A model generated the notes under the pieces. It had not been told where the DNA came from. It ran no database searches and saw only the letters and a program-made list of their open reading frames with translations. Below, piece after piece: positions 41,298 to 52,825 of a stretch of 64,000 nt of DNA. Position 1 is the stretch's first letter; every line of letters starts with the position of its first letter. Where the stretch lies: contig RPFO01001265.1 in NCBI GenBank assembly GCA_009746045.1, positions 1-64,000 on the forward strand, in the 5' to 3' direction. The position numbers and the translations under genes are program-made. This DNA is from Mesostigma viride (Eukaryota; Streptophyta; Mesostigmatophyceae; Mesostigmatales; Mesostigmataceae).

Positions 41298-43936
41298 GGG
41301 GACGTGGCGCGCCGAATATTTTCCGCGCGAAAAAATTCGCGGCACCGGCCGTACCGTGAAAAGTGGGTGCTCCGTGCGCGCACCACTTGCGGAAGTGGCC
41401 ATGGCGACTGCGTTTAGGCGAAACTAGCAATGTAGGGCTAGAGAAATGCAAAAAAAATGCTTGGATGTTGAAGACGATGATTTAATGATGTTGGGTTGCG
41501 GCGGCAAGTGGCTGGTTTACAATACCGCTGCTTTCTTTTACTGCCATCGGCATGGGGGGTAATCTGCATTTTTTGGTCGCGCGGAATAAAATAGAATTCG
41601 TGATTGCGGCAGTAAATTCTCTGTTTTGGGGGTCTTTTTGACCGTGAAGGATGCATTCATATCGGTAGCATCGAATTCTAAACCGAACGGGTGCTTTTTG
41701 CTACATTTTCGGCCATTCTCGGTAAGTATTTCTTGAGGCCTGCGCAGTGCATGTCGGAACCTTCCATGGAAGAACGGCAGTTGTTGCGCGCCTGGGCGAG
41801 GGATCTACGAGGGCAAGGTATAGATTTGTGGCGACTGTTATCTACTATCAGTTCTTTCTTCGAAGAGCTCATCGTTCGAAGTTTTTTGCGTTCGTTTTGG
41901 TCAGTTTCCGCCAGTTAACTCTCCGTTGCTCGCCGTCGTGTTGACGAATACCTGGCAGCTTTAGCTTCTTTTCGTTGATGTCTTGATCAAATCCGCTTCA
42001 GTCTCAACCGATAGATCCTAGGGAAGGCGTAAGGGATTTCATAGCACGTGTTCTGGCAAGGATGTTGTGCGTATGGACGCTTCTTGTTGTGTGATAGTGA
42101 CGCACCCTTTCCTCGCAGCGGCATCACAGCGGTCAGAAGCTGAACGGCCGCCACTGGTTTCTTTGCACTTTATCGTGCAGGGAAGGAAGTTTTTTTATCG
42201 ACGATCATGTTGGAGATATTGCATTTGTGTGACTGCATGTAGATAGCTGCCATCATTGGTTTACTTGAGCTTTCCTTGTTATGATGATGTGACAAGACAG
42301 CGATGTGCTGAGCCAACCATGGTTGACATGGTTGACTGCATGCAAGCTTTGTATGCCATGATCTCCTTGGTTCCTTGCCCTCCATAGTTCCAGTTTGTTG
42401 CCCATGTCGGGTAGGGCAGTTAAGGAGTTGTTGCTGTGTTGGTAAGCTTGGTTGGCATAACCCTTACACTCTAACCTGGGAGAAACATAGAGAATGCTGG
42501 TAATGCATGTTAGTGCCATCATCATAATTGCTATTCGCGTACTTATAAGGCTGGCCATGCTCGAGGGACGGTGAAGGAGTATGAGGTGCGTGGCCACCCC
42601 TTTGTACTTCATAACATATTCAGCATGGATTTGATCCATGTTGATGGCATGTAAAGTGTGATTGTGTTTACTTGCTTTCTGAGTGGTCCTTAGCGCCTTG
42701 TCAGGTGGTGAGTGGTCGTCTAGGAAACCCATCTGTGCGTGCCACAGTGACCCCCAACCTTGAGCATGTGTCGTCATCAGTGTGCTAGAGTTAATTATAT
42801 GTGCTTTTGATCATAGATTTGCTGAGTTCTTGGCATTATGTTTACAAGGTAACCTTGGGTAGAGTATAGTGTATGCTCTCTTGGCATGTATGCCTAGCGA
42901 TCGTGTTGCTATGCTTGCGCTGGCAAGGTTGGCCATGCCGAGGGCAGGTGAGGGCAGATGTGGTGCCTAGCCGTTTGCTTATGTTTTGTGATCGAGTGGG
43001 GCATGCTTTCTGGCTTTTTGGATGGAAAACATCATGCCTAAGTGGCCATGTATACAAAGAAAACCCCCCTTAAGCTTATGTTCAGGTTTTAGCACGCATA
43101 ACCTTATTACTTGAGCTAGACTTGTCGGAATGACCTGTTTTAAGGGTGGCTGCCACGACGTGATGCAAAGGGAGGGGCAGGAGGACGATGGGGAAGGTAG
43201 TAGTGATGATGAGAATGATGTGATGATATTCCTTGCCTTGCATGTGCGTCCCCCGATGAAATTGACGGTGTCCTTTCCTGCTGTGCAGCACATTCGGGTG
43301 CAAGGGAGGACTGCATGGGTGCTGCGCTGACCCCCCGTTGACTAAGAAGCCCAAGGGGGATTGGTTTTGCCCTGCCTGCCTTGTGCAGGATGCTTACAAG
43401 GGCTGATATAGTGACATTTTCTGTTTTAGCGGGCATTTTTCTGAAAACACGTCTGACGCAATAACTTGAGCTAGACTTGTCGGAATGACCTGGGACTTGG
43501 AACACCGCTGTCCCCCTGTTAGCCGGAATTTTTGTTGATTTTGTGGCCTTATCGGAAGTGTTTATGACATGTTTATTCCCAATGTCCGGTAAAAAATGAC
43601 CTGTTTTGCGGGAAAATTAATAACTGTTCAAGGTTTTGCCATTTCCATGATGTAAATAGCTCAGCAAGCTACAAACTCAGGGAACTATATGACCTTGATT
43701 TTTGGTAGCCAACAAATAAGTGAATTGGCTGGGGCATACCCAGCCCTAATTAGCGTCTTTTGCTATTTATAGCGCATTATTGGCGTATATATGGGGGTAG
43801 TACCCCCAACAAGTGCATGGACAACTCACTAGAGATGTTATTTAGTGCCCCCAATCATAACTCAGCATTGTGCAAATGAATTTCAAGTGATATTAGCATG
43901 GGTCAAATTTTAAGGTTTTTGGGGTGCCACCTCCCC
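41298..43936 (+). mobile_element. TTAA-flanked element in the satellite (2.64 kb)
   Basis: Flanked by TTAA on both sides (41294-41297, 43937-43940), with imperfect inverted ends GGGGACGTGGC and its counterpart GGGGAGGTGGC. TTAA duplications are known for piggyBac- and Kolobok-type transposons. No transposase is recognised, so it is probably non-autonomous. It is the best-preserved member of a family with copies at 5294-20116 (minus, split) and 37171-38375. Open frames are short and not conserved. Confidence 0.8.
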
Positions 43937-46900
43937 TTAATTACATAAATGCCATTCATGTACGTAGACGGGCCATGATGACACCATGGGAGCCTGAATC
44001 CTCATCATTTTTTTTTCTTTGACATCCATGTACGTGGACGGGCCATGATGACACCATGGGAGCCTGAATCCTGATCATTTTTTTTATGAGAGGATTCAGG
44101 TTACATAAATGCCAACCATGTAGGTAGACAAGCCATGATGACACCATGGGAGCCTGAATCCTCATCATTTACTATTCCTTGACATCCATGTACGTAGCCC
44201 AGCCATGGAGACACCATGGGAGCCTGAATCCTCCTCATTAATTACATAAATGCCAACCATGTACGTAGGCCAGCCATGATGACACTATGGGAGCCTGAAT
44301 CCTCATCATTAATTTCATACATGCCAACAACACGTATACAAGCCATGATGACACCATGGGAGCCTGAATCCTCATCATTAATTACATAATTGCCATCCAT
44401 GTACGTACACGGGCCATGATGACACCATGGGAGCCTGAATCCTCATCATTAAGTACATACATGCCATCCATGTACGTAGACGGGCCATGCATGATGAAAC
44501 CATGGGAGCCTGAATCCTCATCATTTTTTTTTCTTTGACATCCATGTGTACACGTAGACACGCCATGATGACACCATGGGAGCCTGAGTCCTCATCATTT
44601 TTTAAATGAGACATCCATGTACGTAGACGGGCCATGATGACACCATGGGAGCCTGAATCCTGATCATTTTTTTTCTTTGACATCCATGTACGTAGACGGG
44701 CCATGATGACACCATGGGAGCCTGAATCCTCATCATTAATTACATACATGCCATCCATGTACGTACACGGGCCATGATGACACCATGGGAGCCTGAATCC
44801 TCATCATTTACTATTCCTTGACATCCATGTACCTAGCCCAGCCATGGAGACACCATGGGAGCCTGAATCCTCCTCATTAATTACATAAATGCCAACCATG
44901 TACGTAGACAAACCATGATGACACCATGGGAGCCTGAATCCTCATCATTTACTATTCCTTGACATCCATGTACGTAGGCCAGCCATGATGACACCAATGG
45001 AGCCTGAATCCTCTTCATTTTTTTAATGAGAGGATTCAGGTTACATAAATGCCAACCATGTAGGTAGACAAGCCATGATGACACCATGGGAGCCTGAATC
45101 CTCATCATTAAATACATAAATGCCATCCATGTACGTAGACGGGCCATGATGACACCATGGGAGCCTGAATCCTCATCATTAATTACATAAATGCCATCCA
45201 TGTACGTACACGGGCAATGATGACACCATGGGAGCCTGAATCCTCATCATTAATTACATAAATGCCATTCATGTACGTAGACGGGCCATGATGACACCAT
45301 GGGAGCCTGAATCCTCATCATTTTTTTTTCTTTGACATCCATGTACGTGGACGGGCCATGATGACACCATGGGAGCCTGAATCCTCATCATTTTTTTTAT
45401 GAGAGGATTCAGGTTACATAAATGCCAACCATGTAGGTAGACAAGCCATGATGACACCATGGGAGCCTGAATCCTCATCATTTACTATTCCTTGACATCC
45501 ATGTACGTAGACGGGCCATGGAGACACCATGGGAGCCTGAATCCTCCTCATTAATTACATAAATGCCAACCATGTACGTAGGCCAGCCATGATGACACTA
45601 TGGGAGCCTGAATCCTCATCATTAATTTCATACATGCCAACAACACGTATACAAGCCATGATGACACCATGGGAGCCTGAATCCTCATCATTAATTACAT
45701 AATTGCCATCCATGTACGTACACGGGCCATGATGACACCATGGGAGCCTGAATCCTCATCATTAAGTACATACATGCCATCCATGTACGTAGACGGGCCA
45801 TGCATGATGAAACCATGGGAGCCTGAATCCTCATCATTTTTTTTTCTTTGACATCCATGTGTACACGTAGACACGCCATGATGACACCATGGGAGCCTGA
45901 GTCCTCATCATTTTTTTTATGAGACATCCATGTACGTAGACGGGCCATGATGACACCATGGGAGCCTGAATCCTGATCATTTTTTTTTCTTTGACATCCA
46001 TGTACGTAGACGGGCCATGATGACACCATGGGAGCCTGAATCCTCATCATTAATTACATACATGCCATCCATGTACGTACACGGGCCATGATGACACCAT
46101 GGGAGCCTGAATCCTCATCATTTACTATTCCTTGACATCCATGTACCTAGCCCAGCCATGGAGACACCATGGGAGCCTGAATCCTCCTCATTAATTACAT
46201 AAATGCCAACCATGTACGTAGACAAACCATGATGACACCATGGGAGCCTGAATCCTCATCATTTACTATTCCTTGACATCCATGTACGTAGGCCAGCCAT
46301 GATGACACCAATGGAGCCTGAATCCTCTTCATTTTTTTAATGAGAGGATTCAGGTTACATAAATGCCAACCATGTAGGTAGACAAGCCATGATGACACCA
46401 TGGGAGCCTGAATCCTCATCATTAAATACATAAATGCCATCCATGTACGTAGACGGGCCATGATGACACCATGGGAGCCTGAATCCTCATCATTAATTAC
46501 ATAAATGCCATCCATGTACGTACACGGGCAATGATGACACCATGGGAGCCTGAATCCTCATCATTAATTACATAAATGCCATTCATGTACGTAGACGGGC
46601 CATGATGACACCATGGGAGCCTGAATCCTCATCATTTTTTTTTCTTTGACATCCATGTACGTGGACGGGCCATGATGACACCATGGGAGCCTGAATCCTC
46701 ATCATTTTTTTTATGAGAGGATTCAGGTTACATAAATGCCAACCATGTAGGTAGACAAGCCATGATGACACCATGGGAGCCTGAATCCTCATCATTTACT
46801 ATTCCTTGACATCCATGTACGTAGCCCAGCCATGGAGACACCATGGGAGCCTGAATCCTCCTCATTAATTACATAAATGCCAACCATGTACGTAGACAAA

Positions 46901-47367
46901 CCATGATGACACCATGGGAGCCTGAATCCTCATCATTAATTTCATACATGCCAACAACACGTATACAAGCCATGATGACACCATGGGAGCCTGAATCCTC
47001 ATCATTAATTACATAATTGCCATCCATGTACGTACACGGGCCATGATGACACCATGGGAGCCTGAATCCTCATCATTAAGTACATACATGCCATCCATGT
47101 ACGTAGACGGGCCATGCATGATGAAACCATGGGAGCCTGAATCCTCATCATTTTTTTTTCTTTGACATCCATGTGTACACGTAGACACGCCATGATGACA
47201 CCATGGGAGCCTGAGGCCTCATCATTTTTTTTATGAGACATCCATGTACGTAGACGGGCCATGATGACACCATGGGAGCCTGAATCCTGATCATTTTTTT
47301 TTCTTTGACATCCATGTACGTAGACGGGCCATGATGACACCATGGGAGCCTGAATCCTCATCATTAA
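43937..47367. repeat. satellite block 2 with 1314-bp higher-order repeat
   Basis: The same variant order recurs every 1313-1314 bp (for example 43956, 45269 and 46583; 44881 and 46195). The period is about 18 monomers. Copies of the higher-order unit are almost identical, so recent amplification was by whole units. The series continues past the insertion at 47368-48714. Confidence 0.93.
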
Positions 47368-48714
47368 CCCATAGTCCGTAGAGCCATTTTTGGCACTTCC
47401 ATACCCCCTAAAATTAAAAAAATCATAACTCCCAGACCGCTACTCCAAATACCCTCAACCAAGATGCCAGGAATATCTACACTTCAAGGGCTTTCAGAAT
47501 ATGCAATAATATTTTGAGTCCCGTAAGTGGGTTGCATGATATTCTCAGTCAAAGTTGGACAAAAGACGAACATTTTCATGCATCACACCATGGAACCCCC
47601 CCCTTTTTTTCAGGGGAGGGTTGTAAACACCAATGTCAAGGTTGGATAATTTTATTAGGTAGTTCAGGCATCCCCATACCAGGGGGGGCCACTCAGAATT
47701 GAGTTTTGCACATGGCACCACGCTCATATACGTGTGTGGGTTACGCGCGCGTAGACAGCCATCTATGACATGCAACACAGCAATGCATTATAACAAGCTA
47801 CAAAAGACTGGCAAAAGTGCTGGAATGCAAACGGGTTGCCTACCTAAACTAACGGGGTGGTATACTCTAAGGAAATGCCATAAACTGAGCACTCACAGGG
47901 CTGATACCACTCTTTACAGCAGGCATGGAAGCTTGCTAAGTGCTGCACCAATAAACTCGTCCACTATAATGCATGGCAGGCGTATTCCGCGCCAAACAAC
48001 ATGCAAACACGTTGCCGTACCTGGCTCATTCACGTCCCGCCCGGATTCTGCTGGCCGGCACCCTCAGATCTCACACATACTAGTGCGCTACAGGCATAGG
48101 CCGCCATAGCCGCATCATTCATGCATCCGCTATGGTTACTACGTTGATATTCCGTGCAAATATGACCTACAAACGCGTCCGCAATCCCAGCAAACCTTGC
48201 AGCAGATGTCCCGTACCAAACCTGGATGCTCGGGCTGGCGCAGACTGCTCGGCCATACAGAGAAAATCGAAATATGGTAAGCTATAACTCATATGGCACT
48301 GACGACCAAGAAGGCAGTATTTTCCTACCTGTATTTTCCCAGTCCTACCAATCTGGCCATGCCTGACCGAAGAAAAACACGCATCGTCATTCTGAGCGAC
48401 ATTCTGAACCGTCTCAGGCCGCGAGACGCAAAAATTTCCGTGATAACGGCACGTTGGCAGCCATATCTCGATACGCGCGCGCGCGAGTGAAAATTTCCCG
48501 CCAAAGTCACGTGATACATTCTCAATTCACGTTGTAATAACCAGGCTATGGCGAATATACCTACCAAACCTATGCACCACCTTCGTCCCTAAGTGTCTCC
48601 GGACCCACCGGACACGTGTCCTCCGTCAGAAGTGGCGCGGCGCTACCGGCGCGGCGCCGTTTCTGGCGGGAACCCAAACAGTATCGAATTCGATACTGTT
48701 TACGGACTATGGGT
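47368..48714. mobile_element. piggyBac-like MITE (TTAA, CCC termini)
   Basis: Perfect 13-bp inverted ends CCCATAGTCCGTA/TACGGACTATGGG with TTAA on both sides (47364-47367, 48715-48718). TTAA plus CCC-starting ends is the piggyBac signature. The 1347-bp interior has no recognisable transposase. Next to the right end lies a 26-bp perfect palindrome around GTATCGAATTCGATAC (48677-48702). Confidence 0.88.
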
Positions 48715-49799
48715 TAATTACATACATGCCATCCATGTACGTACACGGGCCATGATGACACCATGGGAGCCTGAATCCTCATCATTTACTATTCCTTGAC
48801 ATCCATGTACCTAGCCCAGCCATGGAGACACCATGGGAGCCTGAATCCTCCTCATTAATTACATAAATGCCAACCATGTACGTAGACAAACCATGATGAC
48901 ACCATGGGAGCCTGAATCCTCATCATTTACTATTCCTTGACATCCATGTACGTAGGCCAGCCATGATGACACCAATGGAGCCTGAATCCTCTTCATTTTT
49001 TTTATGAGAGGATTCAGGTTACATAAATGCCAACCATGTAGGTAGACAAGCCATGATGACACCATGGGAGCCTGAATCCTCATCATTAAATACATAAATG
49101 CCATCCATGTACGTAGACGGGCCATGATGACACCATGGGAGCCTGAATCCTCATCATTAATTACATAAATGCCATCCATGTACGTACACGGGCAATGATG
49201 ACACCATGGGAGCCTGAATCCTCATCATTAATTACATAAATGCCATTCATGTACGTAGACGGGCCATGATGACACCATGGGAGCCTGAATCCTCATCATT
49301 TTTTTTCTTTGACATCCATGTACGTGGACGGGCCATGATGACACCATGGGAGCCTGAATCCTCATCATTTTTTTTATGAGAGGATTCAGGTTACATAAAT
49401 GCCAACCATGTAGGTAGACAAGCCATGATGACACCATGGGAGCCTGAATCCTCATCATTTACTATTCCTTGACATCCATGTACGTAGCCCAGCCATGGAG
49501 ACACCATGGGAGCCTGAATCCTCCTCATTAATTACATAAATGCCAACCATGTACGTAGACAAACCATGATGACACCATGGGAGCCTGAATCCTCATCATT
49601 TACTATTCCTTGACATCCATGTACGTAGGCCAGCCATGATGACACCAATGGAGCCTGAATCCTCTTCATTTTTTTAATGAGAGGATTCAGGTTACATAAA
49701 TGCCAACCATGTAGGTAGACAAGCCATGATGACACCATGGGAGCCTGAATCCTCATCATTAAATACATAAATGCCATCCATGTACGTACACGGGCAATG
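48715..49799. repeat. satellite block 3
   Basis: It continues the higher-order register of block 2: when the 1351 bp of the TTAA insertion are subtracted, the block 48859-49179 falls 1313 bp after 46195-46515. It is cut at 49799 by the copia element, whose 5-bp duplication CAATG (49795-49799) is satellite sequence. Confidence 0.93.
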
Positions 49800-50494
49800 A
49801 GTTAACGCCAAGCGCATTGGCGTGATCCTGATTCGGCATATCTCTGCGATTCCAGCGGCACCGGAACGAGTTCATTCCGACAAGTATCAAGAAAGTTATG
49901 GCGTTCCGACTTCCCGGTCGCGCGCGAGCGCGAGCCGGCTGTTCTTCTAAGTCGGACGTGAATATTTGCCGACGACATATGGGGTCGACAGTAATTCCTG
50001 GGCTGACAGGAATTAGGTGCTGTACCTACGACGGTATTGGATTGATACGTCGTACGCAGGAAATAGGAACCTTAACCTGTGGTCTGTTGGTACCGCAGGC
50101 TTAGTCCTGGACTTCTAGGTGCAGATGCAATAGTCACTGTGGACTGTGCTCTGTAGTCACTGTGCCTGTATGGCAGACCTACTGTATAGGAGTGGGCGCT
50201 GTACAGGTAGTGAATACTGTACCGGGGTGTTATTACTGAGCAGGCCTCCTAGGCTGCTCAGGACTAGCAAGCACAGTGCACAAGTATATAAACAATAGGC
50301 CAGTGCCAAATGGGCATCTCTTGCGAGCCCGCCTCACGTGTTGTGCCTTGACTTGGCAAGCGCGTGTACAAGCCTCAAGTGTGTGAGCGCTGTAAACATT
50401 ATCCGATTTTAACAAAGCTCCGTTTCCAACCATATTCACACATTGCTGCATTGCAACCATATCCTTCACATTGCGTGTGCGAAGAACGTTAACT
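49800..50494 (+). repeat. 5' LTR of copia-like element
   Basis: Direct repeat of 57132-57827. Contains a TATATAAAC-like sequence near 50285, a plausible promoter. Confidence 0.9.
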
Positions 50495-50587
50495 CAAATT
50501 ACAACCAGTCTCAGCGGAACGGCCAGGAGGGTCGTTGCCGGTTGCGGTGTGCAGCTTTGACGACGAGAGGAGCTCGTCCGGTGGTGA

Positions 50588-52792
50588 ATGGTGCAGGAGG
50601 AACAACGGCAGCAGGATTTCCGGTTTCGGCAGTCTGCTGGGGGTTCGATTTCTCCTGAATTACGCCGTGTCGTTCGGGATCTATCTTTGTTGCTTGCAGA
50701 TCGTCCGCCTGTAAATCGCAGCTTCGTGCAATTCGTCGACGACCAGGTCGAAGATTGGGAGCGAATTCTGCGACACGTACAAACCATCGTCATTCCGGAG
50801 CACCGGAGCATCGACGACCTTGAGCAGGAGCTTCACGGGTTGGTCGGCATCCAGACGGTGATTACTGCAGTAGCAGAGCGAGTGCGGACGGAGTTGGCAG
50901 CAAGGCGAGGCGAGGTTGCGGAGGCAGCTGGCGCAGGGCGACACGAGTTTGTGCCGACAGTAGCGGGCGCGGGAGTACCACGTGCTTTCGCAGGCGGCAT
51001 CGGCGACGAGGGTGTTGCAGCGGGCCAGTTAGGCGTGAACGACGCGGAGCGGAGCATCACAGGCGGCTTGCAGAGGTCGGGGCGACAGCGGAAGCCATCG
51101 CCGGAGGACAGCGCGCGACAAGAGTCGGCAGGTTTCCAGAGCGAGTAAGAGTTCCTTTTCAGGAGCTGCCCCCGCCCCTTCGCGTTCGTGTGACGCGTTG
51201 GGAGGAGTTTGCACCTCTTGGTACGAGAGTGACCTTGAGGTAGGAGCAGGGGGTGTCGCTGGGCTAGGCGACGAGGCACTTGGCGACCACGAGGTGCCAA
51301 CGTACAATCCGCGAGGTGCCAACGACGGGTTGTCACCTGTCTACTTTACCAACGGTGACGATTCAGTCATCGCGGGCCGACAGCGGGTCGACGACGGCGC
51401 AGCAGGTAGCAGGGTACCAGAGCTGATTGTGGTGAGCGACAGCGACGACGACAGCGACAAGGAGAACCAGGACGCGCCTGGGGCCAGCCGTGGTGGTCTT
51501 GCCTGAGTGGTAACACTTGGCACTTTCCTTTCTTGTTCAGTAGCTTATATTGCTTTAATTGCTGCTTGGCCACTTGGCTGGCTGTAGCAGATCTGAACAG
51601 AGGCCATCATGGAGGATGGAGCTATCAACCAACAAGCGGGCTTTATGGGCTTCGGCGGCGCGGCGCTGGGCTGGATGGACGAGATGGACGCGATGGACGC
51701 GGTGGACGCGATGGACGCGGGGACGGCCAGGCGCTGGGAGACCAGGCTGAGGTGCCAGATAATCAGAGCCAAGGATCGCAGGGCGGGCAGCACGCGCCAG
51801 CCGCAGATCAAGCGGCGCCTAAGCGACCAACCGTTGCTGAGGGGTACGCGGTGCTAGGCCAGTTTCAGTCCATCAAGGACAATTGGCAGCCCCGGGATGC
51901 TGAGAGGATGTTAGAGGACATGAACTTGTACACGGAGATATACAACGGTGACAAGCTTCGCATCCTGGCGTCTAGTGCCTACATACGGCAGTCGGCGAGG
52001 CGGCTGTTCAAGTTTGTTCGGGAGCGACACGCGGCGGGGGACACCTGGCGGCGTTTATGACGCGACTCAGGTGTTCCTGAGTGACAAGAGGACCATAGAT
52101 GGGTCCCACCTGAAGCAAGAATACCTGGACTACAAGCCCATCAAGGGGCAACTAGTGGTCCACGCCTTTGAAGACTTCGTCAAGCTGAGGGAGGACGCCA
52201 TGGCCAAGGGCTTCTTCGTCGCAGATCGGATGGCCATGGGCGACTTTCTCAAGTCGCTGCACTGGATCCGGTCACCATGGATAATGTGACCATCCACATG
52301 CGACAGGTCCATGGCTGGGCAGCCATGACGGATCAGTTGTATGAGTGTTTCAGCGGCAAGTACGTGGGTGGTAAGCGCCCTCGTCAGAATGATGAGGAGG
52401 CCACTGAACCCACGGTTAAGTCCATGAGGGGATCGGGCCACGGGGGCCCAGCGTCCTCGAGAGGGCCTGAGACCTCTTCAAGGGGTCGAGGAAGGTCCAG
52501 GAGGGGGCGTGACAGAAGGGCTGGACGGGGGACCCCGCCGAAGTCGGGACATCCACAGTCCCAGTTTGACTTCAAGAGGGTGGGTGGTCCTCCCAAGGCT
52601 GGGCCCAGCAGTGGGACCTCACGGGACATCAGTCAGGTGGAATGTTATTTCTGCCAGGGGAAGGGTCACTTCAGGAATGAGTGTCCCTCGTACCTGAGGC
52701 AGGAAGGTCAGAGCAAGCCAGCTCAGGGTGGCAGCAAGGACAAGGCTGGTCCATCCCAGGACAAGGGCAAGGGCAAGGCTGCTGATCATTGA
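50588..52792 (+). pseudogene. gag region of copia-like element
   Basis: Open stretches over 50588-52792 in more than one frame. The first (50588-51148) is helical (LLADRPPVNRSFVQFVDDQV) with no named domain. A short DNA repeat (GATGGACGC units, 51675-51722) encodes MDAMDAVDAMDA. The last (52277-52792) has an Arg/Gly-rich stretch and a CCHC knuckle CYFCQGKGHFRNEC, the nucleocapsid mark of Gag. The region is partly broken. Confidence 0.7.
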
Positions 52793-52825
52793 CTTGAGCC
52801 TGCACACATCCCTGAACCCTGGAGG

